Below, in pieces: positions 5,714 to 14,818 of a stretch of 57,734 bases of DNA; the stretch's first letter is position 1; the number at the start of each line of letters is the position of its first letter. A model generated the notes under the pieces. It saw only the letters and a program-made list of their open reading frames with translations. It was not told the origin of the DNA and searched no databases. This stretch comes from Bacteroidales bacterium. GTDB taxonomy: Bacteria; Bacteroidota; Bacteroidia; Bacteroidales; F082. Made by a program: the position numbers and the translations under genes. The stretch covers positions 1-57,734 of the forward strand of contig JAGCPJ010000051.1 of the NCBI GenBank assembly GCA_017965765.1, in the 5' to 3' direction.

Positions 5714-8512
5714 TTAGAGTTTGGAGGTAAGATGATATTTGCCACTCCCGTAAATCTTTGTTTCATACCCGTTTGCAGTGGGTATCCATACTTCTGCAGT
5801 GGTATTTGCAGGAATGACGAACTCCCATTCAAAATGATTGCCCTCGCGTTTCCAATGGCTTTCGATGCGTCCAGAGACGGACTCGTAAGAGCAGTTGACA
5901 TAATCCAATCCTACGATGGGATAAGGCTTTAGCGTAAGTTGAGAGTTGCCCACCGTATTCGAATAATCGACACGGATGCCAGCGAGGTATTCGTATTCCC
6001 ATAGGATGAGGTCGCCGAGGAGCATCACATGGTTGCCTGAGTTCATGGCGGGGTCGGCGGTGTTGCCGTTCCACAACTCCCAGATGGTGGTGGCTCCGTT
6101 ACGAACCATATATCCCCAGCTTGGATAGGTGTCGTTGGCGGCAATCTTCAATGCCAGATCGCCTCTTCCGAATTCAGTGAGGCAACGCATCAGCTGTTGG
6201 ATGCCGACCACACCGGTGGAGACATGACCGCCACAATCGTTCTCGGTCTTGTTGACGATATTGGCAAACACTTGTGTTTCAAGGTCTTTTGGAGCCATCC
6301 CAAACGACAAGGGTAGGATGTTGGCGGTGACGGTGTTGTTACCATAATAGCAGTGGGTGTAGTTGAAGTATTTGTGGTTGAAGGCGTCGGTGGTGGTTTC
6401 GATTTCGTTGTTGAAGTAGTCCACGTCAGCATCCAGTCCCATGGCCATGGCAAACTTCGCCATCTTGCCACAGAGATAGCAGTAGAAGGGGGTGGAGAGT
6501 AGGGGACCGTCGGTGATACGCTTGGGGTCGTTGGAGTGGATCATCTCCAGTGACTCGGGAGGCATGCACCAGTCGCCATAGGTGTCGCGATGGATGATGC
6601 CGTCTTTCATGTACTTTTCTTTGATATGGAGTAACCATTGTTTCCAGGCATCGTAATGCTGATGGATGGGTTCCGTGTCGCCGTAGCGAGTGAAGAGCAT
6701 ATCGGTAGCGGTGACCACGGCTCCGGGCCAAGTGAGGTTGTCGGTGTAGCCCCGCCAGTAAGGAGGGATGACATTGGGCAGGGACCCGTTGTCCCACTGG
6801 CTGTCGTCGGCATCGGTGAGCCACTTGGCATAGAGCTGGTGGTTGTTGAAGATGTACGATTCGCCATAGTTGCCCGTAGTGCGGTCGCCAGTCCAACCCA
6901 TGCGCTCATCACGTTGGGGACAGTCGGTGGGCATGCTGCGGTAGTTGCCTCGGATGCCCCAATAGGCGTTGCAATATACGGCGTTGATGATTTCGTTCGA
7001 GCACTCAAATGAACCAGTGGTTGGCATCTCATCATAGATCACCCAGCCTTCGAAGTCATCGATGGATGGTTTTTCGCGAAGACCGGTTATTTCTACGTAA
7101 CGAAAACCGTGATAGACGAACGTTGGGTGATAACTGTCATTGCGAGGAGCGGAGCTTTGCGGAGCGACGTGGCAATCCACACTTGGCGACGAATGGATTG
7201 CTTCGCTGCGCTCGCAATGACGACTACCGCTGGCAATGACATATTGGTCTGTGCACTCGGCTCCACGTAGGTTGGCGGTATAAAGTAGGCTATCGGGAGT
7301 CAAAAGTTCAGCGAAACGAAGTGTGATGGTGTCGCCAGGTTGTTGTCCACGCGGCTTCATGTCGATGAAGCCGACCATGTTTTGGCCCATGTCAAGCATC
7401 CATTTGCCGTCTTTGGGGAATATTGCAACGGGCTTCAACTTCTCCATCACGGTGATGTTGGGATTGGGTTGGGGGCTGAGCGTGCCTTGGGGGGCTTCCA
7501 CCAGTTCGGCTTGGAGCCAGGCAGTATCGTCATAACCCTTAGAGGTCCAATCACCAAGTTCATAATTTTCGTCGTAGGTTTCTCCATCGTATTCATTGGC
7601 GGTACGGATGGGACCCAGATGGGTGATTTTCCAGGTTTCATCACTGACAATCAAATCTTTATGGCCATCTTTATAAATAATTTCCAGTTGAAGAATCATT
7701 CTTGGCGTGCCAAAACTGGGGATAAATTCGGTTCCATCCCAGCCGTTGGGGTTAGGGGTGTTTCGGATGGTTGTAAAGCGGCCACCTTCAAGGATGACGC
7801 CGATAGCGTTGGAACCTTCGTTGAGCATCTCTGTGACCTCGTAGGTGTTGAAATACACGCGATTGGGATACCAGGAAAGGGTAGGCTTTAACAGCTCCTC
7901 GGGGGCAATTTCGTTCCCGTTGAGATAAGCACTATAGACGCCTAGGCCACTGACATAGAGTCTGGCTTCGCTGATGTCTGTACTTAGTTTGAATTCCTTG
8001 CGAAGATACCTCGCTGGAATCCTGGTGTGGCCTGTCAGGATATCCTCATCAAACTCACGGCCAATCCATCTTGCCTGCCAATCGTCTTGATTTAATAGAC
8101 TGATTTCCAGTTTGTTAATTTCACTTTCAAGGCTAGTCTTCTTTTTCTCATTAGTGACTTCAGTGACTACTTTCCAAAAGGCTTTGTCACGGCTTTTCAA
8201 CGTCTTTCCCTCGTAGGGGATATACAGCATCTGATTGGATTTCACCACTTGGGAATCCCACAGATCACCGATGCCTTGTTGTGCCTTCTCTTCCGTGGAA
8301 GCTACGATGATATGATAAGACTGCTGCACGATGTCGTTTTCGGTGCTTTCGTATTGCCAGCTGAAACGTGGCTGAGCTGTCGCCAAGGCCTGAGGCTGTA
8401 CCTGTTGTTCTACATTGGGTTTAACGATCTTGACCTCAAGTTCGTGGCAGGACACTAGGCCGACCAAGGCGAATAGGCAAAGCAGTGGTTTGATGAAAAG
8501 GTTGTCTAACAT
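5714..8512 (-). CDS. GH78 alpha-L-rhamnosidase, secreted lipoprotein, with in-frame repeat insertion
   Basis: A 932-residue protein with a lipoprotein signal (FALVGLVSCHE, Cys near residue 22). Then come an Ig-like N-terminal region, the jelly-roll domain (ARLYVSGLGVYSAYLNG) and the (alpha/alpha)6 barrel of GH78. The catalytic region is intact: CPQRDERMGWTGDRTTGNYGE holds the usual Asp and Glu, and TTIWELWNG lies near the C-terminus. The enzyme releases terminal alpha-L-rhamnose, for instance from rhamnogalacturonan side ends. Residues about 431-459 (SRHCERSEAIHS...) are not GH78 sequence; they are encoded by a palindromic repeat at 7136-7221. GH28 lies 5 bases upstream, so this is the last gene of the pectin operon. 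Confidence 0.92.
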   Translation of the reverse strand: MLDNLFIKPLLCLFALVGLVSCHELEVKIVKPNVEQQVQPQALATAQPRFSWQYESTENDIVQQSYHIIVASTEEKAQQGIGDLWDSQVVKSNQMLYIPYEGKTLKSRDKAFWKVVTEVTNEKKKTSLESEINKLEISLLNQDDWQARWIGREFDEDILTGHTRIPARYLRKEFKLSTDISEARLYVSGLGVYSAYLNGNEIAPEELLKPTLSWYPNRVYFNTYEVTEMLNEGSNAIGVILEGGRFTTIRNTPNPNGWDGTEFIPSFGTPRMILQLEIIYKDGHKDLIVSDETWKITHLGPIRTANEYDGETYDENYELGDWTSKGYDDTAWLQAELVEAPQGTLSPQPNPNITVMEKLKPVAIFPKDGKWMLDMGQNMVGFIDMKPRGQQPGDTITLRFAELLTPDSLLYTANLRGAECTDQYVIASGSRHCERSEAIHSSPSVDCHVAPQSSAPRNDSYHPTFVYHGFRYVEITGLREKPSIDDFEGWVIYDEMPTTGSFECSNEIINAVYCNAYWGIRGNYRSMPTDCPQRDERMGWTGDRTTGNYGESYIFNNHQLYAKWLTDADDSQWDNGSLPNVIPPYWRGYTDNLTWPGAVVTATDMLFTRYGDTEPIHQHYDAWKQWLLHIKEKYMKDGIIHRDTYGDWCMPPESLEMIHSNDPKRITDGPLLSTPFYCYLCGKMAKFAMAMGLDADVDYFNNEIETTTDAFNHKYFNYTHCYYGNNTVTANILPLSFGMAPKDLETQVFANIVNKTENDCGGHVSTGVVGIQQLMRCLTEFGRGDLALKIAANDTYPSWGYMVRNGATTIWELWNGNTADPAMNSGNHVMLLGDLILWEYEYLAGIRVDYSNTVGNSQLTLKPYPIVGLDYVNCSYESVSGRIESHWKREGNHFEWEFVIPANTTAEVWIPTANGYETKIYGSGKYHLTSKL
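7136..7221. repeat. 86-bp palindromic repeat inserted in frame in GH78
   Basis: The ends form an 11-bp perfect inverted repeat (GTCATTGCGAG and CTCGCAATGAC), and inside it GCAATCCA pairs with TGGATTGC around a 14-base centre. Read in the gene direction it gives residues rich in Ser, Arg, His and Cys and no stop codon. The left 44 bases recur unchanged at 42073-42116, and a shorter arm recurs at 10468-10505. Confidence 0.88.
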
Positions 8513-8517
8513 AATTG

Positions 8518-9993
8518 TTATTTTCGCTCGTAAATGGTTTCTTTAGCGTCCCCTTCAGGTTCTTCTACCCGTAAACTGCTGATATGATGGTTGTTTACAT
8601 CATCCATTACGATGGCGGTTCGGTAGTCTTTTTTCAGCGCCTTAAGAACGATGTTTTTCATCGTGAGACCATCCACATGTCGGATGAAGAAGCCCCAGGC
8701 GGGTAACTCCTCATGTTGGGAGAATTCAGGATAGGCCTTGGGCATTTCGGGTACCTTGTCGAGTTCGTCGAGACCAACATGGGCGTAATGGGGATCGCCG
8801 CCGCCAGGGAAGACGATCTCGATGTTTTCCAAGGTGACGTTTTTGATCTTGCTGTCTTTCAGTCCGATGATGCCACAAGGAGAAATGTTTCGGGGCAAGT
8901 CTTCGACGGGACCTTCGTATTCGTAGCCGGCATCGGGTTTGGTGGCAGCTACCTCGGCATAAAGGTTGCGGAGGATGATGCCGTCCATGAAACTCTGCTT
9001 GTCGCGGCGGGCACCGATGTTCAAGTAAATGGCGTTGCCCACGTTGGTGGCGTGGAGGGAGTCCACCAGGATGTTTTCGCATATACCGCCATCCACACTC
9101 TGGATGGTGATGGCACTGCGGTAGGTGTCGTACACCACGTTGTTGATGATTTTCACGTTTTTGAATCCTCCTGCGCCCATGGTGCCGAATTTGATGCCGC
9201 TGGCTGAGCTTCTCGCAGTGCAGTTGCGCACCTCGATGTCTTGGCACAACTTCTTGGCATTATGAGATTTGAGGCAGATGGCATCGTCGCTGGCGTTGAT
9301 GTAGCTGTTGGTGAGCACGAAGCCGTTGCAATCCACGATGTCAATGCCGTCGTTGTTCCAGAAGGCCGTGCTTTGTACCCTCACATTGTTGACGGTCACG
9401 TTCTCGCATTGGTCGTACATGCACACCCAGTTGGCGGCGTCGCGGAAGGTGACGTTATCGACTTCCACGTTCTTGCATTCCCTGAACAGCAGCAACCGGG
9501 GACGGAAGCCTTCTCCCACACGGTCGTTGCTGAGCTTATCCTTCATCAGGCCTTTGTGAACCAAGTCGGTGCAGTTGTTGCCCAGTTCGCGCCCTTGGCC
9601 TTCGATGCAGCCGCCGCTGTTATAGATGCCGAGCAGCTTGATGTTTTCGACGCCTTCGGCCATAATAAGGGCATGGTCGCTGGTGGCGACGAGGCGGTCG
9701 TAGTCGAAAGGATTGGTGCTACCGACGAGCACGGCGCCTTCCATCAGCTCGATGGTGACATTCGACTTCAGGTGGATGCTGCCCGTGAGGTAACGGCCCA
9801 CCCAAAATCGTAGTGTGCCTCCGCCTTGTTCGGCGATCCAGTCGATGGCGAACTGGATGCTGCGGGTGTTCATGGTCACGCCGTCGCTACGGATGCCGAA
9901 TTTCGAGGCGTTATAGATGGGTTTGGCCTCTTGGGCATCAAGCTGACCTAAACTCAACAAAGCCAACATAACTATGATTATAGTCTTCTTCAT
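8518..9993 (-). CDS. GH28 polygalacturonase-type glycoside hydrolase, secreted
   Basis: A 491-residue protein with signal peptide (MKKTIIIVMLALLSLGQLDAQ). The mature N-terminus (YNASKFGIRSDGVTMNTRSIQ) is the standard opening of pectin-lyase-fold enzymes. A right-handed beta-helix follows, with the GH28 active-site region NNDGIDIVDC, NASDDAICLKS and SGIKFGTMG; the usual GHG is replaced by SGIKFG, as in some Bacteroidota relatives. GH28 enzymes hydrolyse alpha-linked galacturonic acid in homogalacturonan or rhamnogalacturonan. With GH78 and GH106 as operon partners, rhamnogalacturonan is the likelier target. It starts 12 bases after the GH106 gene ends. Confidence 0.88.
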   Translation of the reverse strand: MKKTIIIVMLALLSLGQLDAQEAKPIYNASKFGIRSDGVTMNTRSIQFAIDWIAEQGGGTLRFWVGRYLTGSIHLKSNVTIELMEGAVLVGSTNPFDYDRLVATSDHALIMAEGVENIKLLGIYNSGGCIEGQGRELGNNCTDLVHKGLMKDKLSNDRVGEGFRPRLLLFRECKNVEVDNVTFRDAANWVCMYDQCENVTVNNVRVQSTAFWNNDGIDIVDCNGFVLTNSYINASDDAICLKSHNAKKLCQDIEVRNCTARSSASGIKFGTMGAGGFKNVKIINNVVYDTYRSAITIQSVDGGICENILVDSLHATNVGNAIYLNIGARRDKQSFMDGIILRNLYAEVAATKPDAGYEYEGPVEDLPRNISPCGIIGLKDSKIKNVTLENIEIVFPGGGDPHYAHVGLDELDKVPEMPKAYPEFSQHEELPAWGFFIRHVDGLTMKNIVLKALKKDYRTAIVMDDVNNHHISSLRVEEPEGDAKETIYERK

Positions 9994-10005
9994 ATTTTTT
10001 AGTTT

Positions 10006-12888
10006 TCAATGATTCTTTATCAGTTTTACCGGTCCAATCATCCCCGCCGGATGTAAAGGTTGGTCGCGTTTCGGATGGTTGACATAGACCCACACGGTGG
10101 GATTGTCTTCTTTAGTGAAGGTTTTCAGATAATTACCCAGGGTGGTGGTGACGCGTATTTCAAGGTCGTTATCCCCGTTGTGAAGCATGTCGCCAATGTC
10201 GCAGAGGCGGCGGCCATAGTACTTTACTCCAGCGGATTGACCGTTGACAAATACCTCGCTAACGCCTTCCACCAAACCTAATTCCAAAATGTTTCCCTGG
10301 TTTTGGATGGTTTTCCGATAGACGATGGTTCCGGCAAAATGCTGGGTCTCTGGACGGTCTTTTAGATCAAATAGCGTGTCGAAATGGGTGCGGATGGCGG
10401 TGTCTAGGCGAGCGTGTATGAATTCTACGTCCCAGTCATTGCTTAAGTCGGCTGTTTCGGGTAATACTGGATTGCCACGCTTCACGCTGTTCCGCTCGCA
10501 ATGACAGCTGTCGTTCCTTACTTTTTGCAATGAAGCGCTTGATGACTTTTTACGTTCAAACACAATCAACACCGACTCGGCAGGACCCAAATCAAAAACA
10601 AAGCTGTCATCCTCGTTCAATACCAAGGGATAGCGTTCACCGGTGTGAAGGTCCCAAACCCAAGGATGTTTGTGATGGTTTAATTCGCGATGGAAAGTGA
10701 TCTTGGTTTGGTGTGACTGATACCGATGCGAATTGATGATGAAGAGCATCTCGCTGCCATCGTCGGTGGTGTAACGGTTCTGCATCACAAAAGGATTTGG
10801 GTTCTCGATGTCGAGGTAATGCGGCAGGTTATAACAATGCATCAGACTGTCGTACCAGGGGATGAAGCCTTCCTTAGGTGGTTCCACAAAGACGAAACGG
10901 TCGTTAAAAGTCCGAATTTGCTCGAAACAATGATGAACGATGGAGTCTTTCATGGCGGTGTTTCCACTCAAACCCAACGACTGGTAGGGAATGGTATCGA
11001 TGCAAAGCAACCGGCCACCGCCCTCAACGAAGTGCAAAAGATGTTCTGCAGTCTTGGGATGTAAACGCTCTATGTCAATGAGTATCAAAGTATTATAGTG
11101 GCGTTCACCAAAACAGAACTCGCCATGACGCATCTCGCCTTCATTGATGATGTTTTCGCTTACGTAATCCACGCCGCCGCCGCATTTGTTGATGGCTTCC
11201 CAAACCATCGTTTTATAAGGGGCTCGGGTGGTGTTGGGGAAGGGCTCGTTCTGCATCCCGAGGGTACTCCACATGTCGTTTTCGGGATTCAAGATGGCAA
11301 TGTCAGCATAGTAGGTGCCATGTTGCAAGGCGTAGGAGAGGCGAGCCTTGTAGTCGTTGTAGTGTTTGAAATAGGGCCACCAGGGATTGTTTTCGCTGTA
11401 GTAGGCGCCATAGCGGACCCATCCCGGGAATGGGACCTCAAGATTGGGTGAGTAGTTGAAGCCGTGAAAAATGCTGTGGGTCACGCCGGAGATGGCACTC
11501 TGGTCGCCCCCGATCTTCAGCTGTTCCAAGGTCATGTAGAACACGGTGTAGGTGTTGGTCATCTCCTCGCAGCTCACGGTGCGATTGCCTGCCAGATGTG
11601 CTGCTGAGGAGACAAATTTGTTGACCATGGTATAGGCGCGGCCACGGCGATAGTCGGTTTCCGACATCTCTTCGCCAGGCTTGTGTTTCAGCCAGTTGGT
11701 GGTCCACGACTCACCTTCGGGGATGTCGTAGCCCATGGCGTTCTCCAAGGGATAGAAACCCCGACCGTATGCCTGTGCACGGGCTTTCACGCCTAAGGCA
11801 TGACACCAGTCCAGATAAGTTGCGGTGAACCGTTCCTGCATCAACTGGGCTTTGAAGTCCTCAAAATCGTAACGGGCTCGTTCGATAAGTTGCTGAAAAT
11901 CAGAAGTGACAGGTACCACTGGGTTATAGTTGAGCGCACTGCCCATAGAGCCGATCTTAAACAAAACAAAAGGTAGCCATTCGGTGATATCGTAACCATA
12001 GCGTTTTTGGAACTCAGCAGCCATGTCGGAGGTCCAGTTGGCGCCTTCCAGTTCCATGCTGTCGGTAAACAGAGCGCGGATGAAATTCTTTAACGGCCCC
12101 AGCTGGGCTTCGATCTCCTCGGACATGTGATCAAGGTAGTGTTTTACCGCGTTGACATTGAAATGGTCGAGTACCGGACCTGCCGCGCCAGGTGCTCCGT
12201 TGATCACCTCAAGGAAACCGTTAATCTTCACCAGAGCGGCAAGCGTATATTCCCCTTCAGGTACCTGGATGGTAAAGATACTGTCAGGCTGCCAAACATC
12301 AATGAAGTCGTCCGTGGATGTCGCAGGATTAGGATATAACCGCAACAACATCAGTTCTTTCGTGTTGCCTTTGTAGGGAGAGCTCACCTTGGGCATGGCT
12401 TTCTCGCAGATTCTATCCCGAAACAAGGTGAGAGAAGTAGGTCCAATCACGGGCTCTGCATAGTTGACCACAATCTGGGCGCGTTCTTCTTCGCCCAAGA
12501 ACTCGGCTCCGAAAGGCCATCCCGAACCCACGAGAAGATCGCAGGTCATGTCGAGACGTTGGGCTTCGTCGAAACAGACTTTCAACATGTTGATCCATTC
12601 GGGACTGAGCCATTCCAACGAGGTCTTGCCTAAGCTGTCGCAATAGGAAGGGAAGGCAATGGGGTTGATCTCCACACCGCCAATGCCAGCGTCTTTCAGC
12701 AAGCGCAGCTCGCGGACCAACTCTTCCGCTTCGACCTTATTGCCGTTCCACCACCAACGAACGAAGGGACGGTATTCCGACGGGGGTTGTTGGAAGGTCG
12801 CATAGAACTGCTCCGTTGTCCATCTACTGTGGTTGTTTGCGCAACGACAGAGGAGAAACAATCCGATCAGCATCAGCAGTTTTTTCAT
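10006..12888 (-). CDS. GH106-type alpha-L-rhamnosidase, lipoprotein, with in-frame half repeat
   Basis: A 960-residue protein with lipoprotein signal (LIGLFLLCRCANNH). The N-terminal domain opens with EYRPFVRWWWNG, then ELRLLKDAGIGGVEINP, and later LLVGSGWPFG. These are the hallmarks of the GH106 family, whose characterised members remove alpha-L-rhamnose from rhamnogalacturonan-II and related pectin. A beta-sandwich follows near the C-terminus (ILELGLVEGVSEVFVNGQSAG). Residues near 795-808 (CHCERNSVKRGNP) come from an arm of the palindromic repeat at 10468-10505. It is first in the operon with GH28 and GH78 and has its own -7 box at 12894-12901. No SusC/SusD pair adjoins it. Confidence 0.85.
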   Translation of the reverse strand: MKKLLMLIGLFLLCRCANNHSRWTTEQFYATFQQPPSEYRPFVRWWWNGNKVEAEELVRELRLLKDAGIGGVEINPIAFPSYCDSLGKTSLEWLSPEWINMLKVCFDEAQRLDMTCDLLVGSGWPFGAEFLGEEERAQIVVNYAEPVIGPTSLTLFRDRICEKAMPKVSSPYKGNTKELMLLRLYPNPATSTDDFIDVWQPDSIFTIQVPEGEYTLAALVKINGFLEVINGAPGAAGPVLDHFNVNAVKHYLDHMSEEIEAQLGPLKNFIRALFTDSMELEGANWTSDMAAEFQKRYGYDITEWLPFVLFKIGSMGSALNYNPVVPVTSDFQQLIERARYDFEDFKAQLMQERFTATYLDWCHALGVKARAQAYGRGFYPLENAMGYDIPEGESWTTNWLKHKPGEEMSETDYRRGRAYTMVNKFVSSAAHLAGNRTVSCEEMTNTYTVFYMTLEQLKIGGDQSAISGVTHSIFHGFNYSPNLEVPFPGWVRYGAYYSENNPWWPYFKHYNDYKARLSYALQHGTYYADIAILNPENDMWSTLGMQNEPFPNTTRAPYKTMVWEAINKCGGGVDYVSENIINEGEMRHGEFCFGERHYNTLILIDIERLHPKTAEHLLHFVEGGGRLLCIDTIPYQSLGLSGNTAMKDSIVHHCFEQIRTFNDRFVFVEPPKEGFIPWYDSLMHCYNLPHYLDIENPNPFVMQNRYTTDDGSEMLFIINSHRYQSHQTKITFHRELNHHKHPWVWDLHTGERYPLVLNEDDSFVFDLGPAESVLIVFERKKSSSASLQKVRNDSCHCERNSVKRGNPVLPETADLSNDWDVEFIHARLDTAIRTHFDTLFDLKDRPETQHFAGTIVYRKTIQNQGNILELGLVEGVSEVFVNGQSAGVKYYGRRLCDIGDMLHNGDNDLEIRVTTTLGNYLKTFTKEDNPTVWVYVNHPKRDQPLHPAGMIGPVKLIKNH
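10468..10505. repeat. Half copy of the palindromic repeat, in frame in GH106
   Basis: The stretch begins TGGATTGCCACG and ends CGCTCGCAATGAC, so it keeps the outer and inner ends of one arm of the 7136-7221 element but not the opposite arm. It lies in a predicted linker of the GH106 protein and introduces no stop. Confidence 0.8.
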
Positions 12889-12893
12889 GGATG

Positions 12894-12901
12894 CAAATGT
12901 A
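12894..12901 (-). promoter_or_regulatory. -7 box for the GH106-GH28-GH78 operon
   Basis: Minus strand reads TACATTTG followed by C, five bases before the GH106 start codon, so the leader would be very short. It faces the plus-strand box at 12914-12921, giving a tight divergent promoter pair. Confidence 0.5.
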
Positions 12902-12913
12902 ACGAAAAAGTAG

Positions 12914-12921
12914 TACCTTTG
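12914..12921 (+). promoter_or_regulatory. -7 box for the 12945 gene pair
   Basis: TACCTTTG followed by C, 23 bases before the ATG at 12945, matching TAnnTTTG. Confidence 0.6.
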
Positions 12922-12944
12922 CCAAATCTTTTGATTTATAGGCG

Positions 12945-13589
12945 ATGACCCCGAAATTCGACACCTGCTTCTTTGAGCGCTATGCCATGTATTCGCTAAG
13001 TGCGTTGCTTGGTGAGCGTTATGCGCATCTGGTCAATTCCGATCGGCCCGACTTGCAGGATGAGGAAAACGGCATCGGCATCGAGGTCACCAGAGCCATT
13101 ACCGAGGACAAGAACGTGGCGAACTCCTTGATCAATGAGATGGCGGGTCGGCCAGTCACTGAGGTGGACGAGGACCTACTGAAGATCCAGGAGAGTGGTT
13201 ATTCCTACGGCTTGAACCTCAACTACTCCGTGGGATCCAACGAGTACAACTACTGGGCGTTGGCTTTGCCCATGAAACGCATCCTCGAAAGCAAACTGTG
13301 GAAAGTCAACAATGGTTTCTATGGTCATTTTCAAGAGTTTGGACTTTATGTCTTCACCAAATATGACCTGATGGCCGACGAGGTGAATGAGATCATCGGC
13401 TTCATGATGGAAGCGCAACAAAGCCGTGAGGTGCGATACGATCACCTGTTTATTTCGCAAATCGACACGTTCTTTGATTGCGACCTGCATCAAGGGGATT
13501 TCGACTGTTACCCCATCGACTCGAAGATGAGGCGATCGTTCTATTATAAATCAATCGGGAAAAAGAAAACGTTCAAAAACAAGCTATAG
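12945..13589 (+). CDS. Conserved hypothetical protein, possibly PD-(D/E)XK nuclease-like
   Basis: I do not recognise this 214-residue protein with confidence. It has no signal peptide or membrane segment, and the start at 12945 (MTPKFDTCFFERYAM) sits 23 bases past a good -7 box. Residues 30-48 read DRPDLQDEENGIGIEVTRA. The order Pro-Asp, a short gap, then Ile-Glu-Val in a strand resembles the core of the PD-(D/E)XK nuclease fold, but the usual Lys after Glu is Thr here. The rest has mixed helices and strands with several aromatic residues. The nitroreductase-like gene follows 3 bases later. The nuclease idea is inference only. Confidence 0.75.
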   Translation: MTPKFDTCFFERYAMYSLSALLGERYAHLVNSDRPDLQDEENGIGIEVTRAITEDKNVANSLINEMAGRPVTEVDEDLLKIQESGYSYGLNLNYSVGSNEYNYWALALPMKRILESKLWKVNNGFYGHFQEFGLYVFTKYDLMADEVNEIIGFMMEAQQSREVRYDHLFISQIDTFFDCDLHQGDFDCYPIDSKMRRSFYYKSIGKKKTFKNKL

Positions 13590-13592
13590 GTT

Positions 13593-14234
13593 ATGGCCGA
13601 CGGTTATCTGGAAAAACGATATGAGGAGGTCTTTGGCAAGGGAGCCAAAAAGACCATCGTGAAACATACCGGGATAGAGGCATTGTTCGAGAAGAACCGC
13701 AGCTATCGGGGGTATAAGAAGGATTTTGTGGTAAAACGCGAGATGTTGGAACGCATCGTGGCGGTGAACACCAAGATCGCATCAGCAAAGAACCAACAGG
13801 TGCTGCGTTTCAAACTTGTCACCCAGGAGACAGGAGCCGACATTATCGTTCAGAATATGAAGTTGGGTGGTCTCCTTCCAGAATTGCATCTGCCTTTTGA
13901 AGGGACGGAGCCGGAGGCTTTCATCATCATCTGTAGTACCATTCCGGAGAACAAGTTCGTGGACATCGACCTAGGCATTGCTGCGCAGAGCATGTTGCTG
14001 AAAGCCACAGAAATGGGTCTCAACGGCATCATGATCGGTGCGTTCAACAAGGTGAAGATCACGGAGGCGTTTCACTTGCCCTATGAACCCTTGTTGATGC
14101 TTGCTATCGGAAAAGGCAACGAGAAAATCAAGTTGCAGCCGGTCAACAAGGAGGACAAGCTGGCGTATTATCGCGATGAAAAAGGGATTCAGTATGTCCC
14201 GAAGATTCGGTGGGAACAACTGATTATTGACTAA
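13593..14234 (+). CDS. Nitroreductase-family protein
   Basis: A 213-residue protein with the nitroreductase layout. An N-terminal Arg-rich loop (EKNRSYRGYKKDF, where the family has its RRSxR FMN-phosphate contact) is followed by ASAKNQQVLRFKLV (normally PSxxNxQPw, contacting FMN), DIDLGIAAQSMLLKATEMGLNG in the central helix, and MLAIGKGNEK towards the end. Such flavoproteins reduce nitro groups, quinones or flavins with NAD(P)H. It is the second gene of a two-gene transcript with the 12945 gene. It lacks the Cys or catalytic residues that would point to a specific substrate. Confidence 0.85.
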   Translation: MADGYLEKRYEEVFGKGAKKTIVKHTGIEALFEKNRSYRGYKKDFVVKREMLERIVAVNTKIASAKNQQVLRFKLVTQETGADIIVQNMKLGGLLPELHLPFEGTEPEAFIIICSTIPENKFVDIDLGIAAQSMLLKATEMGLNGIMIGAFNKVKITEAFHLPYEPLLMLAIGKGNEKIKLQPVNKEDKLAYYRDEKGIQYVPKIRWEQLIID

Positions 14235-14239
14235 TCTGC

Positions 14240-14806
14240 TTATTCGGGAATCGCGAATACTTCTGGGGAAACGGTCGCGTTTTCTTGGAAATCAGTCATT
14301 TCAAAAAAGGATTCACGACGTCCTTGTTTCATCACGCTTTTCATGGTGATGCCTTTATATACCCAAGCAGTGTTGCTGATCTTCTTGCGGCCTTGGGTGG
14401 TCTCGTAAGTGAATATCCGGCACATACGCCCCAGGACGGCTTCCTCTTTTCCAGTATCGACGAGTTTGTATTTGTCAATGACGGCTTGGGAAGGATTGAC
14501 AAAGGTGAGGTCGGCGGTAGGGTTTTGGAATTCCTTGGCACCGCCGCTGTTCACAAACCAAGCTTTTTCTTTCTTCGTGACGGTTGTATTGTCATAAGAT
14601 CCCAAGGCGCCCATGTCGATGGTCTGGATCATGGTCTCGCAATCGCCAAAGTTGTCAAAGTATTGGACCGCAGGCGTCACGTGGTCGTTCAAACGCGTTT
14701 CGGAGTGCGCGACACCCGATTTGATTTCATAACGGTGAGCCTCTTCTTGGGCCATTGTTAGGGATGCTGTAGCAAGTGCAAGTAGCAGCAATAAGGTCTT
14801 TTTCAT
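14240..14806 (-). CDS. Secreted hypothetical protein
   Basis: A 188-residue protein with a clear signal peptide (MKKTLLLLLALATASLTMAQ) and no membrane segment after it. The mature part is strand-rich (AHRYEIKSGVAHSETRL, CRIFTYETTQGRKKIS, NTAWVYKGITMKSVMKQGRRESFFEMTDF). This looks like the barrel or LolA-like fold of periplasmic DUF4412-type proteins, but I cannot fix the family. It lies 12 bases after the MBOAT gene and is probably the last gene of that operon, so a periplasmic role next to the O-acetylation genes is possible. Confidence 0.75.
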   Translation of the reverse strand: MKKTLLLLLALATASLTMAQEEAHRYEIKSGVAHSETRLNDHVTPAVQYFDNFGDCETMIQTIDMGALGSYDNTTVTKKEKAWFVNSGGAKEFQNPTADLTFVNPSQAVIDKYKLVDTGKEEAVLGRMCRIFTYETTQGRKKISNTAWVYKGITMKSVMKQGRRESFFEMTDFQENATVSPEVFAIPE

Positions 14807-14818
14807 ATGGTTTTGTTT

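Noticed and set aside
9241-9813. Long plus-strand frame opposite the GH28 gene
   Set aside because: It is antisense to well-conserved GH28 sequence and has no family features; a shadow of codon use.
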